Shown here: positions 17,589 through 27,138 of the stretch, in pieces | Numbering within the stretch: position 1 is the first letter of the stretch | How the letters are laid out: the number at the start of each line of letters is the position of its first letter | Assembly (NCBI GenBank): GCA_002205965.3 | Contig: NADL03000079.1 | Span: forward strand, 326,202 to 390,201 | Source: Kappaphycus alvarezii | Lineage: Eukaryota; Rhodophyta; Florideophyceae; Gigartinales; Solieriaceae | Length of the DNA stretch: 64,000 bases | Reading direction: 5' to 3' | Made by a program: the position numbers and the translations under genes | The notes under the pieces: generated by a model | The model's database searches: none | The model's input: the letters and a program-made list of their open reading frames with translations, nothing else | What the model was told of the DNA's origin: nothing

Positions 17589-18122
17589 GTAGATCCAAAT
17601 GATAATAAATAGTTCCAACTTGAATAAATAAATAAATGCCACAATTGGACTTAGAATGAATAATGAATAGAAAACCAAATTTAATGATAGGTGATCGAGG
17701 GGAATATTTCGATAGCCCGAGGATGTAAAAATATTTCTAACAACCTAGACTACTTATACTCTACACCAGGGTGAACCTGCTACAAAAATCAGGTGAGCCG
17801 TTCAATAATTTTGGTAGACATAATTCAGGCTCAGCAATAATTATTGCAGTATTTTCCAGGTAAGCAATCATCCAGATAATAATTTTTGGTAGCATAAATG
17901 CAATAATTATAGCCTGTATAATATAAAAACCCAACTGTAGGACATAAAAATTATTTCACACTGAATTCAGCATAAAATAGGGCCAGTGTAAAATACATAA
18001 AATTATTCCTTGATGATTCACAATAAATATAAATTGTGGGCCTCAATAAAAATATTGCTCCAAAGTTCAGCATCACTGTAGGACACCGGGATAGAGATTA
18101 AAATATTTGGTCAATTTTCACA
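17571..18122 (-). repeat. C2 3' LTR, copy A
   Basis: Plus-strand edges TGCAAAAAATTGGG and CAATTTTCACA. It matches 22550-23103. Confidence 0.95.
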
Positions 18123-18136
18123 CCACTTCCCCTTTG
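18123..18136 (-). other. C2 polypurine tract
   Basis: The minus strand reads CAAAGGGGAAGTGG directly before the LTR start TGTGAAAATTG. Confidence 0.85.
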
Positions 18137-18152
18137 AAATATTGAACTAAAT

Positions 18153-18863
18153 TTATCCTGTTGACTGAGATGAATCCCGAGATAAAATATTACTCATATC
18201 CATAGGTATAGATCCATCAAATAAAAGGAGCTTGAGCATGTCAGATACAGGACTGTCCTTTTTTGTGAGCGGGTCGGAGGGATTAATTGAACCAGGTATC
18301 CATAGCATTTTCTTGATTTTGTTCGTTTCGAAATTATATCGAATTAATTGAACATCCGCTCTAATAGATTTGTCTTCAGGCACACGACAAGTAGATAGAG
18401 AGCTGAATAGATCTTTTGAATCAACAGCAACATGAAGAGGAATATTAATATTGAGAATTGTACTGTATGCTGCTGCAATAATTTTTCCTTCCTCGATAGC
18501 TTCACCAGCAGCCAATATTTCACCAGATGCAATAGATTTAACAGGACGCCGAGATAGATGTGAATGCCAATAAATTGTATGAAATATTGAATTACAATTT
18601 AAGGAGCCAATTAGCAACCCACCAATACATCCAAGTTGCGCATTTGTCGATCCGGCTGGTTTTCCTGCATCAGAAAAAACAACAACTGATAAATTGAAAT
18701 TTCCAGAAACTTCCGGGCGCCGATACGTGCTTGTAGAACCAAAAGATTTTAAATTCCGAAGCATAGAAGATTGGATAGATAAATCACGAACCAATGGATT
18801 TGACCTTTTCTGTTGTAAATAACTTGCTGTAAAAGCAGACACTGGAGATGCAACCATACCCAA
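18153..18863 (-). CDS. C2 RNase H
   Basis: The 236-codon frame has VVVFSDAGKPAG (first catalytic Asp), SGEILAAGEAIEEGK (Glu), HVAVDSKDLFSSLST (Asp), SIRADVQLIRY and WIPGSINPSDPLTKK, the copia C-terminal signature. The N-terminus (FTASYLQQ) is the RT-RNase H linker. Its stop is 17 bp before the polypurine tract. In copy B this frame is shortened by indels (56098-56610). Confidence 0.9.
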   Translation of the reverse strand: MGMVASPVSAFTASYLQQKRSNPLVRDLSIQSSMLRNLKSFGSTSTYRRPEVSGNFNLSVVVFSDAGKPAGSTNAQLGCIGGLLIGSLNCNSIFHTIYWHSHLSRRPVKSIASGEILAAGEAIEEGKIIAAAYSTILNINIPLHVAVDSKDLFSSLSTCRVPEDKSIRADVQLIRYNFETNKIKKMLWIPGSINPSDPLTKKDSPVSDMLKLLLFDGSIPMDMSNILSRDSSQSTG

Positions 18864-19485
18864 ATAGACAATTGAACCATTTAACGAATTAAAAGGAAGT
18901 TTTCAAATGAGTTCATTTCTTCATCAGGTTGTTTTCGACGATTTCTTGATATTGAATGAGGTTCCAGTCCATTTAGCTTTTCATCAGCTGAGACATTAAT
19001 TTTATAGTCATCAAACTGCATGATTTTAACTCCATTGAAATTAAAAGATCCAGGACTATGTACGATTGTACCAAGCTTATATACTTTCCAAGATCTTGGA
19101 TAAATTGCTTCTTAATTTTTTTGGTCCAGTAATAAGTATATCATCGACCAATTTAAAACAAGCAGAATTAATGATCCTTTTAAACTCATGAAAAATAATT
19201 GGGGTATATAAACGACTGATTTCAATCCGAGGTCAAAGAAGTATTATCGAGTGTATTTGCCATTTTGCATTCGCGTTGACTAAACCATATGAAGCAGACA
19301 GTAATAACCAATAGAAGGATTTTTCAGAGCATTCCCGAGGAGGTCTCACATAAACATCTCGTAATGCTGATCCAGATTGTAAAAATGCAGACTTCACATC
19401 AACCTTTGATAAATTCCATTTAAAAATTGTAGCAATTGATAAGAGATTCTAATTGCCATCGGAGAACAAGATTCCGAATCAGTTC
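18864..19485 (-). pseudogene. C2 reverse transcriptase core, frameshifted
   Basis: Fragments read on the minus strand include WNLSKVDVKSAFLQSGSALR (first catalytic Asp region), LLLSASYGLVNANAKWQI and FKLVDDILITGPKKL (active site LVDD). Small indels interrupt them. The first piece is intact in copy B at 56978-57235. Confidence 0.85.
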
Positions 19486-19800
19486 TCAAATTATTTTTCT
19501 CCTTGCCTCATTTCCATGCGGAGCAATTCGAGCCTTGCAATAATATTTTCCATCATCCAAAATTTTTATTTTGTATAAAACGTGACTGGATATTACATTC
19601 GAGTCGGGAGGAATTTTTGAAACATGAATTTTTGAACAGGTAGTGAGAAAATTATTTTCTTCCGTATTGTATGCATTTGAAATAATATGAGATGGAAGTC
19701 CAGATGCTTGATGAAGTAAAAATTCTTTAGATCCAAACCTTTTATGATAAAAACTCAGATCTTTTTGTTCAGATGATTTCAATTCCGTTCCAGGTAACAA
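19486..19800 (-). CDS. C2 integrase-RT linker and RT N-terminus
   Basis: LLPGTELKSSEQKDLSFYH is linker; VISSHVLYKIKILDDGKYY and CKARIAPHGNEARR correspond to the RT N-terminal strands (KVINSHVLYKVK and LKARIASHGNEADL in C1). A frame break at ~19500 precedes the core. Confidence 0.8.
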   Translation of the reverse strand: MLPGTELKSSEQKDLSFYHKRFGSKEFLLHQASGLPSHIISNAYNTEENNFLTTCSKIHVSKIPPDSNVISSHVLYKIKILDDGKYYCKARIAPHGNEARRKII

Positions 19801-19850
19801 CTCAATTTCATGCGCATCAATTCCATCATTTTCATCAATAGGGATATGAA

Positions 19851-20858
19851 TTAAATTTTCAGGGTGTAGGGAACTAAGTTCAGATTCAATCGGAACATGT
19901 TCGAGAGATAATATGTTTTTAGATTCTGATAAATTTCCATCACTTTCTGATTCATTATATTTTCGACATCAGTATTCATATTTTGGTTAAAATTACCATC
20001 ATCAGAATGATCGTCAAAATTGTTTTCGCCCACATTCTTCACTTCGGTAATATTTGTTTCATCAGAAATATCTTCCACAGAATATTCAATAGACTGATTC
20101 AATAAATCATTTGCCTTTTGAATTTGGTATGCTAGTTCATTAGATGAAACGGAATGTCGGACATCTTCAATTGCCGCATGTATAAATTTTCCATTGGATC
20201 CAGGTACTGTGACGATAAGAGATTTTTTGTCGAATTTCAATACTGGTTTGGGCGATGACCAAGATCCTCTTTCCGATTGGTAGATGAATAAAATTTCCAC
20301 AATATCGCCAACATTAATTGGAATATCGGTCACAGACTTTGATTTTAGAATAAGATTTAATTTCCTCTTGGCTATTAGCTCATTATGAGCTTCTCTTAAA
20401 TCATTTGGTAGACTTCGAGGACCAGAATTATCGATGGGTCGAGTGTGACCAGTGGCAAGCTCGTATGAAGAAACAACATCATTTCCATATAAATCATTCG
20501 ATATTTGAAACATTCGAGCAATACGAACCGTATTACTTGCAGAAGAATCGGATATTTTTAAACGGATATAAATGTCTCTCAATATTTTATGTTTTGACTC
20601 AATATAATTTTTGTGGCGGCGGGAACCAATAGGACAAAGAAATTCCTCTTTCCTCAAGATAGCTTCTAAAATATCATTGTCAAACGCCTGATCTCCCATT
20701 AAATTGTTAGGGTCCCAAAATGGTGTTAACCAGAGAGTCTCAATACAATTAAATTTTCCATCCTTAAAGAGGGCACTATTGAACCAGTTGAATACCTGGT
20801 AACTGAGTCCATAATGTGAAAAATATCCAAGTTTTCCACAAAAAAATGATCCACACAA
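19851..20858 (-). CDS. C2 integrase core and C-terminal domain
   Basis: The zinc region just upstream (20860-21060, other frame) has HKHVCGHSNYDD and CKFC. This frame covers the core: FWDPNNLMGDQAFDND (second Asp), HKNYIESKHKILRDI (Glu), GNDVVSSYELATGHTRPID, then a C-terminal region with VGDIVEI and VLKFDKKSLIVTVPGSNGKF. The tail is acidic. The first core Asp (CVDHFFVENLDIF) lies immediately upstream across a break. Copy B keeps the upstream part open at 58356-58760. Confidence 0.85.
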   Translation of the reverse strand: MCGSFFCGKLGYFSHYGLSYQVFNWFNSALFKDGKFNCIETLWLTPFWDPNNLMGDQAFDNDILEAILRKEEFLCPIGSRRHKNYIESKHKILRDIYIRLKISDSSASNTVRIARMFQISNDLYGNDVVSSYELATGHTRPIDNSGPRSLPNDLREAHNELIAKRKLNLILKSKSVTDIPINVGDIVEILFIYQSERGSWSSPKPVLKFDKKSLIVTVPGSNGKFIHAAIEDVRHSVSSNELAYQIQKANDLLNQSIEYSVEDISDETNITEVKNVGENNFDDHSDDGNFNQNMNTDVENIMNQKVMEIYQNLKTYYLSNMFRLNLNLVPYTLKI

Positions 20859-21061
20859 ACCAATTCATTAAATCCGCGAGATATAGAGCTTAAAGATACT
20901 GCACGAGGATGAGATGGTTTTTTTTGACATCACAAAATTTGCAGGAGTCAATTATGCTTGATAAATATTTTTTGCATTCATCGTCCCATATAAAATTTCT
21001 TTGTAACAATAGTTTTATATCATCATAATTTGAGTGACCACATACATGTTTGTGAACCTTA

Positions 21062-21679
21062 TTAATTATTTCTTCTTTTCAGCCCAAGATATATTTTTTG
21101 ATGTATTGATATTGTTGGAACAAATTGCTGATAGAAATGAGTTTTCAATAGGTTCGGATGATTGTATAAATATATTTCCGGTACATAACAATGATGACCA
21201 TGATCCACCAATGTTATAGAATCGATTGAATTATTTGCGGACTCGAACTCGATGCGATTGTCCGTCATATGAATAATATTTGATTTTCTTGTGATATTTC
21301 TTCCAATAACCCATTGAGATGATCCACTGATTATTAGATGCCTTATTTTAACCTGATTTCCATTGTCTGAAATAGCTGATAAAAATATTGAACCGATCAT
21401 TTTTCTTTTTTCGCTTGAGTGGTCGCCATTTCCGTATTGCCAGAAGGGCGTGTCCTTGATACATTCAGGAAGTTCATCAAGAATTCCATTCCATTCCGGT
21501 AAAATAAATTTCGAAAGTGCTCGTAATTCAACAATACCCATTCCACTATACGGTGCTCCATCATCAAGTAACGGACCTGGGTATAACGTATTTGACGGAG
21601 AATCAAGCACCGTTTTTACCATATGAAATGTTACAGAACCAGAATCATTTTTGTCTTTGATATTTTCTGCATTTCCCAT
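21062..21679 (-). CDS. C2 protease and pre-integrase region
   Basis: The aspartic protease active site is GPLLDDGAPYSGMG: catalytic Asp followed by Asp-Gly-Ala, not the usual Ser/Thr-Gly-Ala. C1 has DAGAPYS at the same place. The rest of the frame (TPFWQYGNGDHSS, SQWVIGRNITRKSN) is the linker to integrase. It would cleave the polyprotein. Confidence 0.85.
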   Translation of the reverse strand: MGNAENIKDKNDSGSVTFHMVKTVLDSPSNTLYPGPLLDDGAPYSGMGIVELRALSKFILPEWNGILDELPECIKDTPFWQYGNGDHSSEKRKMIGSIFLSAISDNGNQVKIRHLIISGSSQWVIGRNITRKSNIIHMTDNRIEFESANNSIDSITLVDHGHHCYVPEIYLYNHPNLLKTHFYQQFVPTISIHQKIYLGLKRRNN

Positions 21680-22546
21680 TTAGATGATGAACCTTTATGA
21701 TAATTTTTAGCACTCTTGCATTTATCTTTTTCATAGGCCCAATGGCCAATTTCTCCACATCGGTCACAAGTTGATTTTGCCTTGAGGCAGCAAAGTCTTC
21801 AGGAGATAATCTTTGCTTATTATTTTTCTTGAAATTTTTCTTTTCTCCGTATGAAATATTTGATTGACTTGAAGAGATATATTTTTGAGCATTTCCATAT
21901 ATTTGATTTGTATTTTTTGGTTTATCACATGCACGAATAATAGATGATATTTCTGAATATTTGATTAATTCTAGGATTTTTCCTTTTTCCAAATCGGCTT
22001 CTTCATGCTTCGGAGAAGCAGCAGCCAAAATAGATACTCGCTGGTTTGAATCAATTTTGGAATTAGCCAGGAGCAAAAATGATACCAGTGCTTCAGGTAA
22101 TTTCGAAGTACCAGTAGATGAATGAAATCGGGCAATTTGAGCATCAAACCGTGATTCAAAATTTTTGAAAGACTCATTATCACCACGAGTAGTGTGCAAT
22201 AGATCTAAGAATTTTTGAAATGTATCTGATATAGATGATAGAGGATCCACCTTATGAATAGCGTTAGCAATCGCTAATGCACCATTTTCAGACTGAATTT
22301 CTGTGTCTGGAATTTTCTTACAAATATCAAGAGCTCGTCCAAATAATTGTGATTGTAAGACAAGACCTTGTACTGCCTTAGGAACCTTATTAGAATTTGA
22401 TGCTGGTAATAAATCATGAACAGATTTCCATTTTGAACAGCATCAAAATATTTTTCTTGAGGTCCTTTACCATCCGTCCAAGGAGCCGTGCGAAGATCCC
22501 ATGAAAATTTCGGCCTTGAAGGAATTTCGGGGCGATCTGGGCCCAT
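21645..22546 (-). CDS. C2 Gag (frameshifted)
   Basis: The start is the ATG at 22546, which lies inside the PBS (GTTATGGGCCCAG) next to the LTR. The frame opens MGPDRPEIPSRPKFSWD and runs to FDAVQ, then breaks at ~22430; the main Gag body is open from 22250 (FESRFDAQIARFH, QRVSILAAASP). A knuckle CDRCGEIGHWAYEKDKC (C-x2-C-x4-H-x7-C, longer than the usual x4) is readable one frame over at ~21725-21770. Gag packages the RNA. Confidence 0.85.
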
Positions 22547-22549
22547 AAC
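22537..22549 (-). other. C2 primer binding site, half initiator tRNA-Met
   Basis: The minus strand reads GTTATGGGCCCAG directly after the LTR end GCA. This is complementary to the initiator tRNA-Met anticodon arm and is the priming site known from Drosophila copia, which uses a 5' half-tRNA rather than the 3' CCA end. Confidence 0.88.
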
Positions 22550-23103
22550 TGCAAAATAATTGGGATAGGTAGATCCAAATAATAATAAATAGTTCCAACT
22601 TGAATAAATAAATAAATGCCACAATTGGACTTAGAATGAATAATGAATAGAAAACCAAATTTAATAATATCTGATCGAGGGGAATATTTCGATAGCCCGA
22701 GGATGTAAAAATATTTCTAACAACCTAGACTACTTATACTCTACACCAGGGTGAACCTGCTACAAAAATCAGGTGAGCCGTTCAATAATTTTGGTAGACA
22801 TAATTTAGGCTCAGCAATAATTATTGCAGTATTTTCCAGGTAAGCAATCATCCAGATAATAATTTGTTGGTAGCATAAATGTAATAATTATAGCCTGTAT
22901 AATATAAAAACCCAACTGTAGGACATAAAAATTATTTCACACTGAATTCAGCATAAAATAGTGCCAGTGTAAAATAGATAAAATTATTCCTTGATGATTC
23001 ATAATAAATATAAATTGTGGGCCTCAATAAAAATATTGCTCCACAATTCAGCATCACTGTAGGACACCGGGATAGAGATTAAAATATTTGGTCAATTTTC
23101 ACA
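22550..23103 (-). repeat. C2 5' LTR, copy A
   Basis: Matches 17571-18122 with a few substitutions and small indels. An AT-rich ATAATATAAAAACCC lies mid-LTR (near 22900) and could hold core promoter signals. Confidence 0.95.
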
Positions 23104-23108
23104 CGCAG
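23104..23108. other. C2 target-site duplication, right
   Basis: CGCAG, identical to 17566-17570. C3 coding continues from here as QFLGVQVQQIPDG. Confidence 0.95.
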
Positions 23109-23970
23109 TTCCTTGGTGTGCAAGTTCAACAAATTCCGGACGGTACTTTCCTCTCACAACAACCGTACATCGGCAAGATCATCGAAGCCGCAGGAATGAA
23201 GGAGGCAAAGCCAGCACCTTCCCCGCTACCTCTATCACACCCTCTGTATGAGGAGAGAAGAACGTTGAACGCTACGGAGACAAGGGCAATGGAAAACGTA
23301 CCGTATCGGAGAATCGTAGGGTTGCTACTTTTTCTGGCTACTAGAACCCGACCGGACATTGCTACAGCTGTGTCAATGCTGGGCAAGTTTCAGTCCGCAC
23401 CGGAAGTCAAGCACCGGAGGATGGCCAAGCATGTATTCCGCTACCTCATCGGTACGCAGGACATTGGCATCTTTCTACCGAACGGTGATGGACTGGTCAA
23501 CCTGAAGGCTTGGAGTGACGCGGACTGGGCCCGCGATCACACTCATCGTCGCTCCCGATCGGGTTATTTGTTGACCGCCAACGGTGGCCCTGTTGTGTGG
23601 AGTTCTAGGTTGCAGTCTGCAACCACACTGTCTACATCCGAGGCGGAGTTTTAAGCCCTCAGCACTTGTGTGCGTGAAGTCGTCTGGGTCCGCTCGGTTC
23701 TCAAGGAAATGTTTTGTCCCCAACGGAATGCTACTGTGGGTTTCCAGGACAACCTGGGTGCTATCCGATGGACGGAAGATGTTCAAGGACTCCGTAAGGT
23801 CTAGCAGATCGGTATTCGGTACCACTATGTTAAGGATACAGTCACCCACCGAACGGTTATGGTACAGTATATTCCTTCAACAAAAAACCGAGCGGACAGT
23901 CTAACCAAGATCATCATCGGTGATGTGTTGCTACAGCACCGAGAATGGCTTGGATGTGTTTCAGAGACCT
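23104..23970 (+). CDS. C3 RT C-terminal part and RNase H
   Basis: After C2 the C3 frame continues with FLGVQVQQIPDG, LSQQPYIGKIIE, YRRIVGLLLFLATRTRPDIA and SAPEVKHRRMAKHVFRYL. RNase H follows: LKAWSDADWARD (Asp), LSTSEAEF (Glu). A TAA at 23652-23654 interrupts it, after which DNLGAIRWTED (Asp) and VQYIPSTKNRADSLTK are still readable. Stops are shared with copy B. The open part runs to 23654. Confidence 0.9.
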
Positions 23971-23978
23971 AGCCGGCC

Positions 23979-23990
23979 CTCGAGGGGGCG
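23979..23990 (+). other. C3 polypurine tract
   Basis: CTCGAGGGGGCG immediately precedes the LTR start TGTCGGAATG. Confidence 0.85.
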
Positions 23991-24378
23991 TGTCGGAATG
24001 CCTCAGCAGTGAGTCATCCAAAATCTAATTACCGAGAACGGAAGAGCGGATCCTCAATGGAGTGGGAACTTGCGCATGTCGTCTATATTTTATTTGACCA
24101 TGTCGGAATTTCAATGTGGCAACAACTCACCGGTAAGGAGTAGTCTCCTCATATTCTGTGATCGTGTCACTTATCCGAGCGGTGTTTCTTTACGTTCTGT
24201 GATGCTCTCACTGCATCAGTAGTAATTAGTCCGTACCGGTAAGTTAGAATCGTTGTGGTGACTCCCTTAGACTTTTGTTCAAGTCGTTACCGATCGGTTA
24301 GTATTTAGTTTGACTTAGTAGGTCAACTTGCTCCCGACTCGGAGACCGAAGCGGAAAATCAACCCTTTCTATTCAACA
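23991..24378 (+). repeat. C3 3' LTR
   Basis: 388 bp, starting TGTCGGAATGCC and ending TATTCAACA (TG...CA). C1 coding resumes directly after it at 24379. The 5' partner is absent from the window. Confidence 0.88.
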
Positions 24379-24895
24379 GGCTCGTACTGTTCTAATACCT
24401 GCAAAACCCGGTAAGACTGCTATTGCTGCATTTGAAGATATCCTTCTTGCACTACCCGACGAACCTTTTGCAAGCACTGTACATACAACAATTGATGCTG
24501 TTGACGATAACATCGACGATATGGTCCACTTGACGAATGAGAATGATGAGACACAAGTGGACAACGACAGCCTCTCACCAGCTCCTGTGAGTGTCATGCA
24601 GGAAGATGCAGACTTCTCTGGTCAACACACGAAAGGAAATGTACATCAGAACCCCAATGAGTAAACTGTGAGTCGTGGCAATCGTGTAATGGTATAGTCG
24701 CTAGCTGACAAGGTAAACTATGGCAGAACTGTAAAGATTTTCCACCGCGATGGTTGCTTTACTGTACTTGTTGAAGACGGTAAAAAGGAACGTCTCAACT
24801 TAGAAGACAAAGAATGGAACCATGAGAACACAAATGTCTCTGCACACTCGTCCTTTGTCACAAATATTGACCAAAAACCCAAAGAGCTACAGAGA
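24379..24895 (+). pseudogene. C1 integrase C-terminus and linker (resumed after C3)
   Basis: ARTVLIPAKPGKTAIAAFED parallels SLIVTVPGSNGKFIHAAIED of C2. An acidic linker follows to a TAA at ~24662 shared by both copies. Coding then continues (KIFHRDGCFTVLVEDGKKE) to the RT. Confidence 0.75.
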
Positions 24896-25559
24896 ATGCG
24901 GGACCATTTTGGAAACAAACCCTTTATGCGACACCATGCACAAGGATTTGAGCAGTTCCAGCTAGTGAAATCGTGTCAAATCAAAAAAGAGACATTTTCG
25001 AAGACTGTTAGCCCTGTTACAAACAGCAGTGTACGCCATGGCGCAAAAGTTATCAATAGCCATGTACTGTACAAAGTCAAACAGAATAATGACCCTTCTC
25101 TTAGACTAAAAGCACGAATCGCATCACATGGAAACGAAGCTGATCTGAAGAATGTACTTTCATCTGACTGTACGACATGTCCACCAACGGGTCTTCGTAT
25201 CGTTAAATCTATTGCATCCTTGTTTGGCTGGAAGCTCTAAACAAGGCTGACGTGAAAGCTGTTTTACTACAGACTGGAACTGCTTGTCGCAATGTGTACG
25301 TTAAGCCACATAAGGAAAGCCGAATGAAATCTAAGAACTTTTGGCTACTGTTAACTGCTGCGTATGGCTTTGTAAATGCTAACGCCAAATGGCAAGTGCA
25401 GTCTGACAAATGCTTCTCTAGCCTTGGCTTGACACAATTGCAGCAGGTTCCACAATTCTTCTACAAGCATGAGAACGGAAGACTGTGCTCATTGTAGCAA
25501 AGATTGTTAACGATATCAAAGCAGCTGGGATCGGTGATAGTTCCCAGGCCTTCATTGGA
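24896..25559 (+). CDS. C1 reverse transcriptase, N-terminal two thirds
   Basis: KVINSHVLYKVKQNNDPSLR, LKARIASHGNEADL, RIVKSIASLFGWKL, KADVKAVLLQTGTACRN (first Asp), LLLTAAYGFVNANAKWQV and, after a one-base loss, LIVAKIVNDIKA. The last is the active-site strand with Asn where C2 has Asp (LVDD), so the enzyme would be dead even without other damage. Copy A has an extra AA in GWKL; copy B is intact across it. The RT is cut at ~25560 by an N-family fragment. Confidence 0.85.
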
Positions 25560-26190
25560 AATTGGGGAACGTTTGGGTTTTTACTGTTGGAAGTATATCC
25601 GATCTATCCCATGGTTTTCCAGACAACACAATGGACTCAAAAAGGGTATACCAACACAGTAATGGAGAAGGAACTACGCTCCCTATAATGCTACATTCAG
25701 GCCAGCCATCAAGCAGGCCGCATTGGACATGACGGCTGCTGCAGCGAGCTTTGCATCAAAAACCTCTCGAACCTTTCCGTACGTCTCCAGTGCCCTCACA
25801 GCTACGTTTCCTCGCCACGTCATTTAGCACTGCATGCATCCGGGTGCCAACCTCCAAGAGTGGAGATTGGCACAGGCACGAGCCTACTCTGGTGGGGGTC
25901 GCAATAAAGGATTGATATCTTCTCTGCTTTGCATTTCGCGCCGCATTCAGAGAGGACATCGGTTGAAGGCCCTCACTCTTCTGTTCGAGGGAGCGAGGGG
26001 GTTCACGAAGGTAACATCAAAAAATCGGTCCCTCCGCTGCTTCCCATTGCCTGGATGTCTGGTCTCTTGCGGTGGAGACCATGGCGTGGCTCTACAACAG
26101 GATGACTAGCAGCTCTTGCCAGGTCTTTCGCGAGAAGGGTTACTGGCGATCGTGTCGGTTGATCCTTTGGGCTCCATTCAAGCAGTGCAT
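25560..26190 (-). pseudogene. N-family non-LTR fragment inserted in C1 RT
   Basis: The reverse strand carries FVNPLAPSNRR..AFNLMSSLNAARNAKQRRYQ and upstream RQVTLLAKDLARAA, RPDIQAMGSSGGTDF, i.e. the nuclease region and C-terminus of the N family (compare N1). The 3' end at the left finishes with the dispersed motif d, consistent with a 5'-truncated non-LTR insertion whose 3' tail is that motif. Copy B equivalent is at 63298-63920. Confidence 0.8.
25566..25626 (-). repeat. Dispersed motif, locus d
   Basis: Plus strand: GTTTGGGTTTTTACTGTTGG, AAGTATATCCGATCTATCCC, ATGGTTTTCCAGACAAC. It forms the 3' extremity of the minus-strand N fragment. Confidence 0.85.
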
Positions 26191-27054
26191 CAGAAATCTG
26201 ACAAGTATTTCAAACTGGGTACTGTAACGAACGGACCAGGTCGACTGAGATTCTTCGGTATCAACACAGTACAGAATGAAGATCTCCCTCTGTCTACTAA
26301 TGCTGAAGACAACCTAAATGCCCTGACCGAGTACCTGATGTCTCGTACTCGTCGCAAGGAGTTTGACGAGCCACTCAGTGAGATTGAGAAGTTCTTTTTT
26401 GCGTCTACCAATAGCTCCATAGGCTGTCTTAGGACAGCTTATTCCCTTCCTGGTTTTTACTACGCATCCTATTTGCAACAGGAGGCTCTTGAAGCAAGAG
26501 TATATCAGCTGATTGAGCAAAGGAAATTGTCGGAAGCTTAAAATGCTTAGGACCCCGATTACATACCCTCGTTCAACTGATGACTGAAATATAAGCTTTC
26601 CGTTCTGGTGTTTGCTGATGCATCCAAAAGAGACGAGAATGGTCAGCTCATTGTGCTATCTGGGCTTCTCGCTGGTCCATTTGCAACCAATCTATCTACT
26701 ACCCGGATTCATGGATCTCTCATAAATCGAAGAGACGGGGAAAGTCTACCGGCAGCCGAATACTTGCTTCACGTGAAGCACTTGATGAAGCCAAATGGTG
26801 ATCACACGCCTACTCGGAAATATATGCACTCGGTGCTTCGTGTTCATCTGTGTGTGGACTCTAAAGACCTGTTCACGTCTTTCTCTACTCAACGACACTC
26901 TATTGATCGATCAACCCGTAGGGAGGTTGCATCCATACGATTTGAGTTCCAGATAGAACGTCGAAAAATTACCTGGATCCCTGGAAAATCAACTTCTCTG
27001 ATGCCTTTACAAAGAAAGACAGCTCTGTTACTTAACTGCTGCAGCTCACTATAA
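26191..27054 (+). CDS. C1 RT C-terminus and RNase H
   Basis: Two frames are readable: 26116-26541 (from KSDKYFKLGTVTNGPGRLRF to FYYASYLQQEALEARVYQL, RT thumb and linker) and 26608-27054 (VFADASKRDENGQ with the first RNase H Asp, RVHLCVDSKDLFTSFST, and FQIERRKITWIPGKS). A stop and a ~60-bp gap separate them. Matches C2 RNase H in order. Non-functional. Confidence 0.82.
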
Positions 27055-27138
27055 TGGACGATTTAATGTTCCACTTGAAACAATGTCCGAGACGAACCAT
27101 TCAGAGAAGAACAATGGCTAAAGGACGTAGGAGTATTC

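Larger units (their letters stand above)
17571..23103 (-). mobile_element. Ty1/copia retrotransposon C2, copy A
   Basis: A full-length 5.5-kb element on the minus strand with LTRs of 552 and 554 bp (TG...CA on each strand), CGCAG target duplication, half-tRNA PBS, and gag, protease, integrase, RT and RNase H in copia order. It lies within the RT of C3. AT-rich codon use contrasts with C3. Every gene has at least one frame break, but LTRs differ at few positions, so insertion was relatively recent. Confidence 0.96.
15915..24378 (+). mobile_element. Ty1/copia retrotransposon C3, 5'-truncated, interrupted by C2
   Basis: It begins abruptly inside an integrase; 5' LTR, PBS, gag, protease and the integrase zinc region are missing. 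It continues through the integrase core and RT to 17570, where C2 is inserted, then from 23104 through the RT end and RNase H to a polypurine tract and 3' LTR (23991-24378). Sequence style differs from C1/C2 (higher GC, RT with YVDD). Both segment copies share the truncation, so it predates the duplication. Confidence 0.88.
8290..26254 (+). repeat. Segmental duplication, copy A
   Basis: The sequence is collinear with 45656-64000 through all nested elements. Differences seen are scattered substitutions, many one- or two-base indels, and one large insertion in copy B (50838-51258). Homology may extend further on both sides: left of 8290 it is displaced by G1, and right of 26254 the partner is beyond the window. 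Confidence 0.95.

Noticed and set aside
22537..22549. A tRNA gene suggested by the initiator tRNA match
   Set aside because: Only 13 bases complementary to the anticodon arm, without acceptor or T arms; it is a primer binding site. No tRNA or rRNA gene was recognised in the window.
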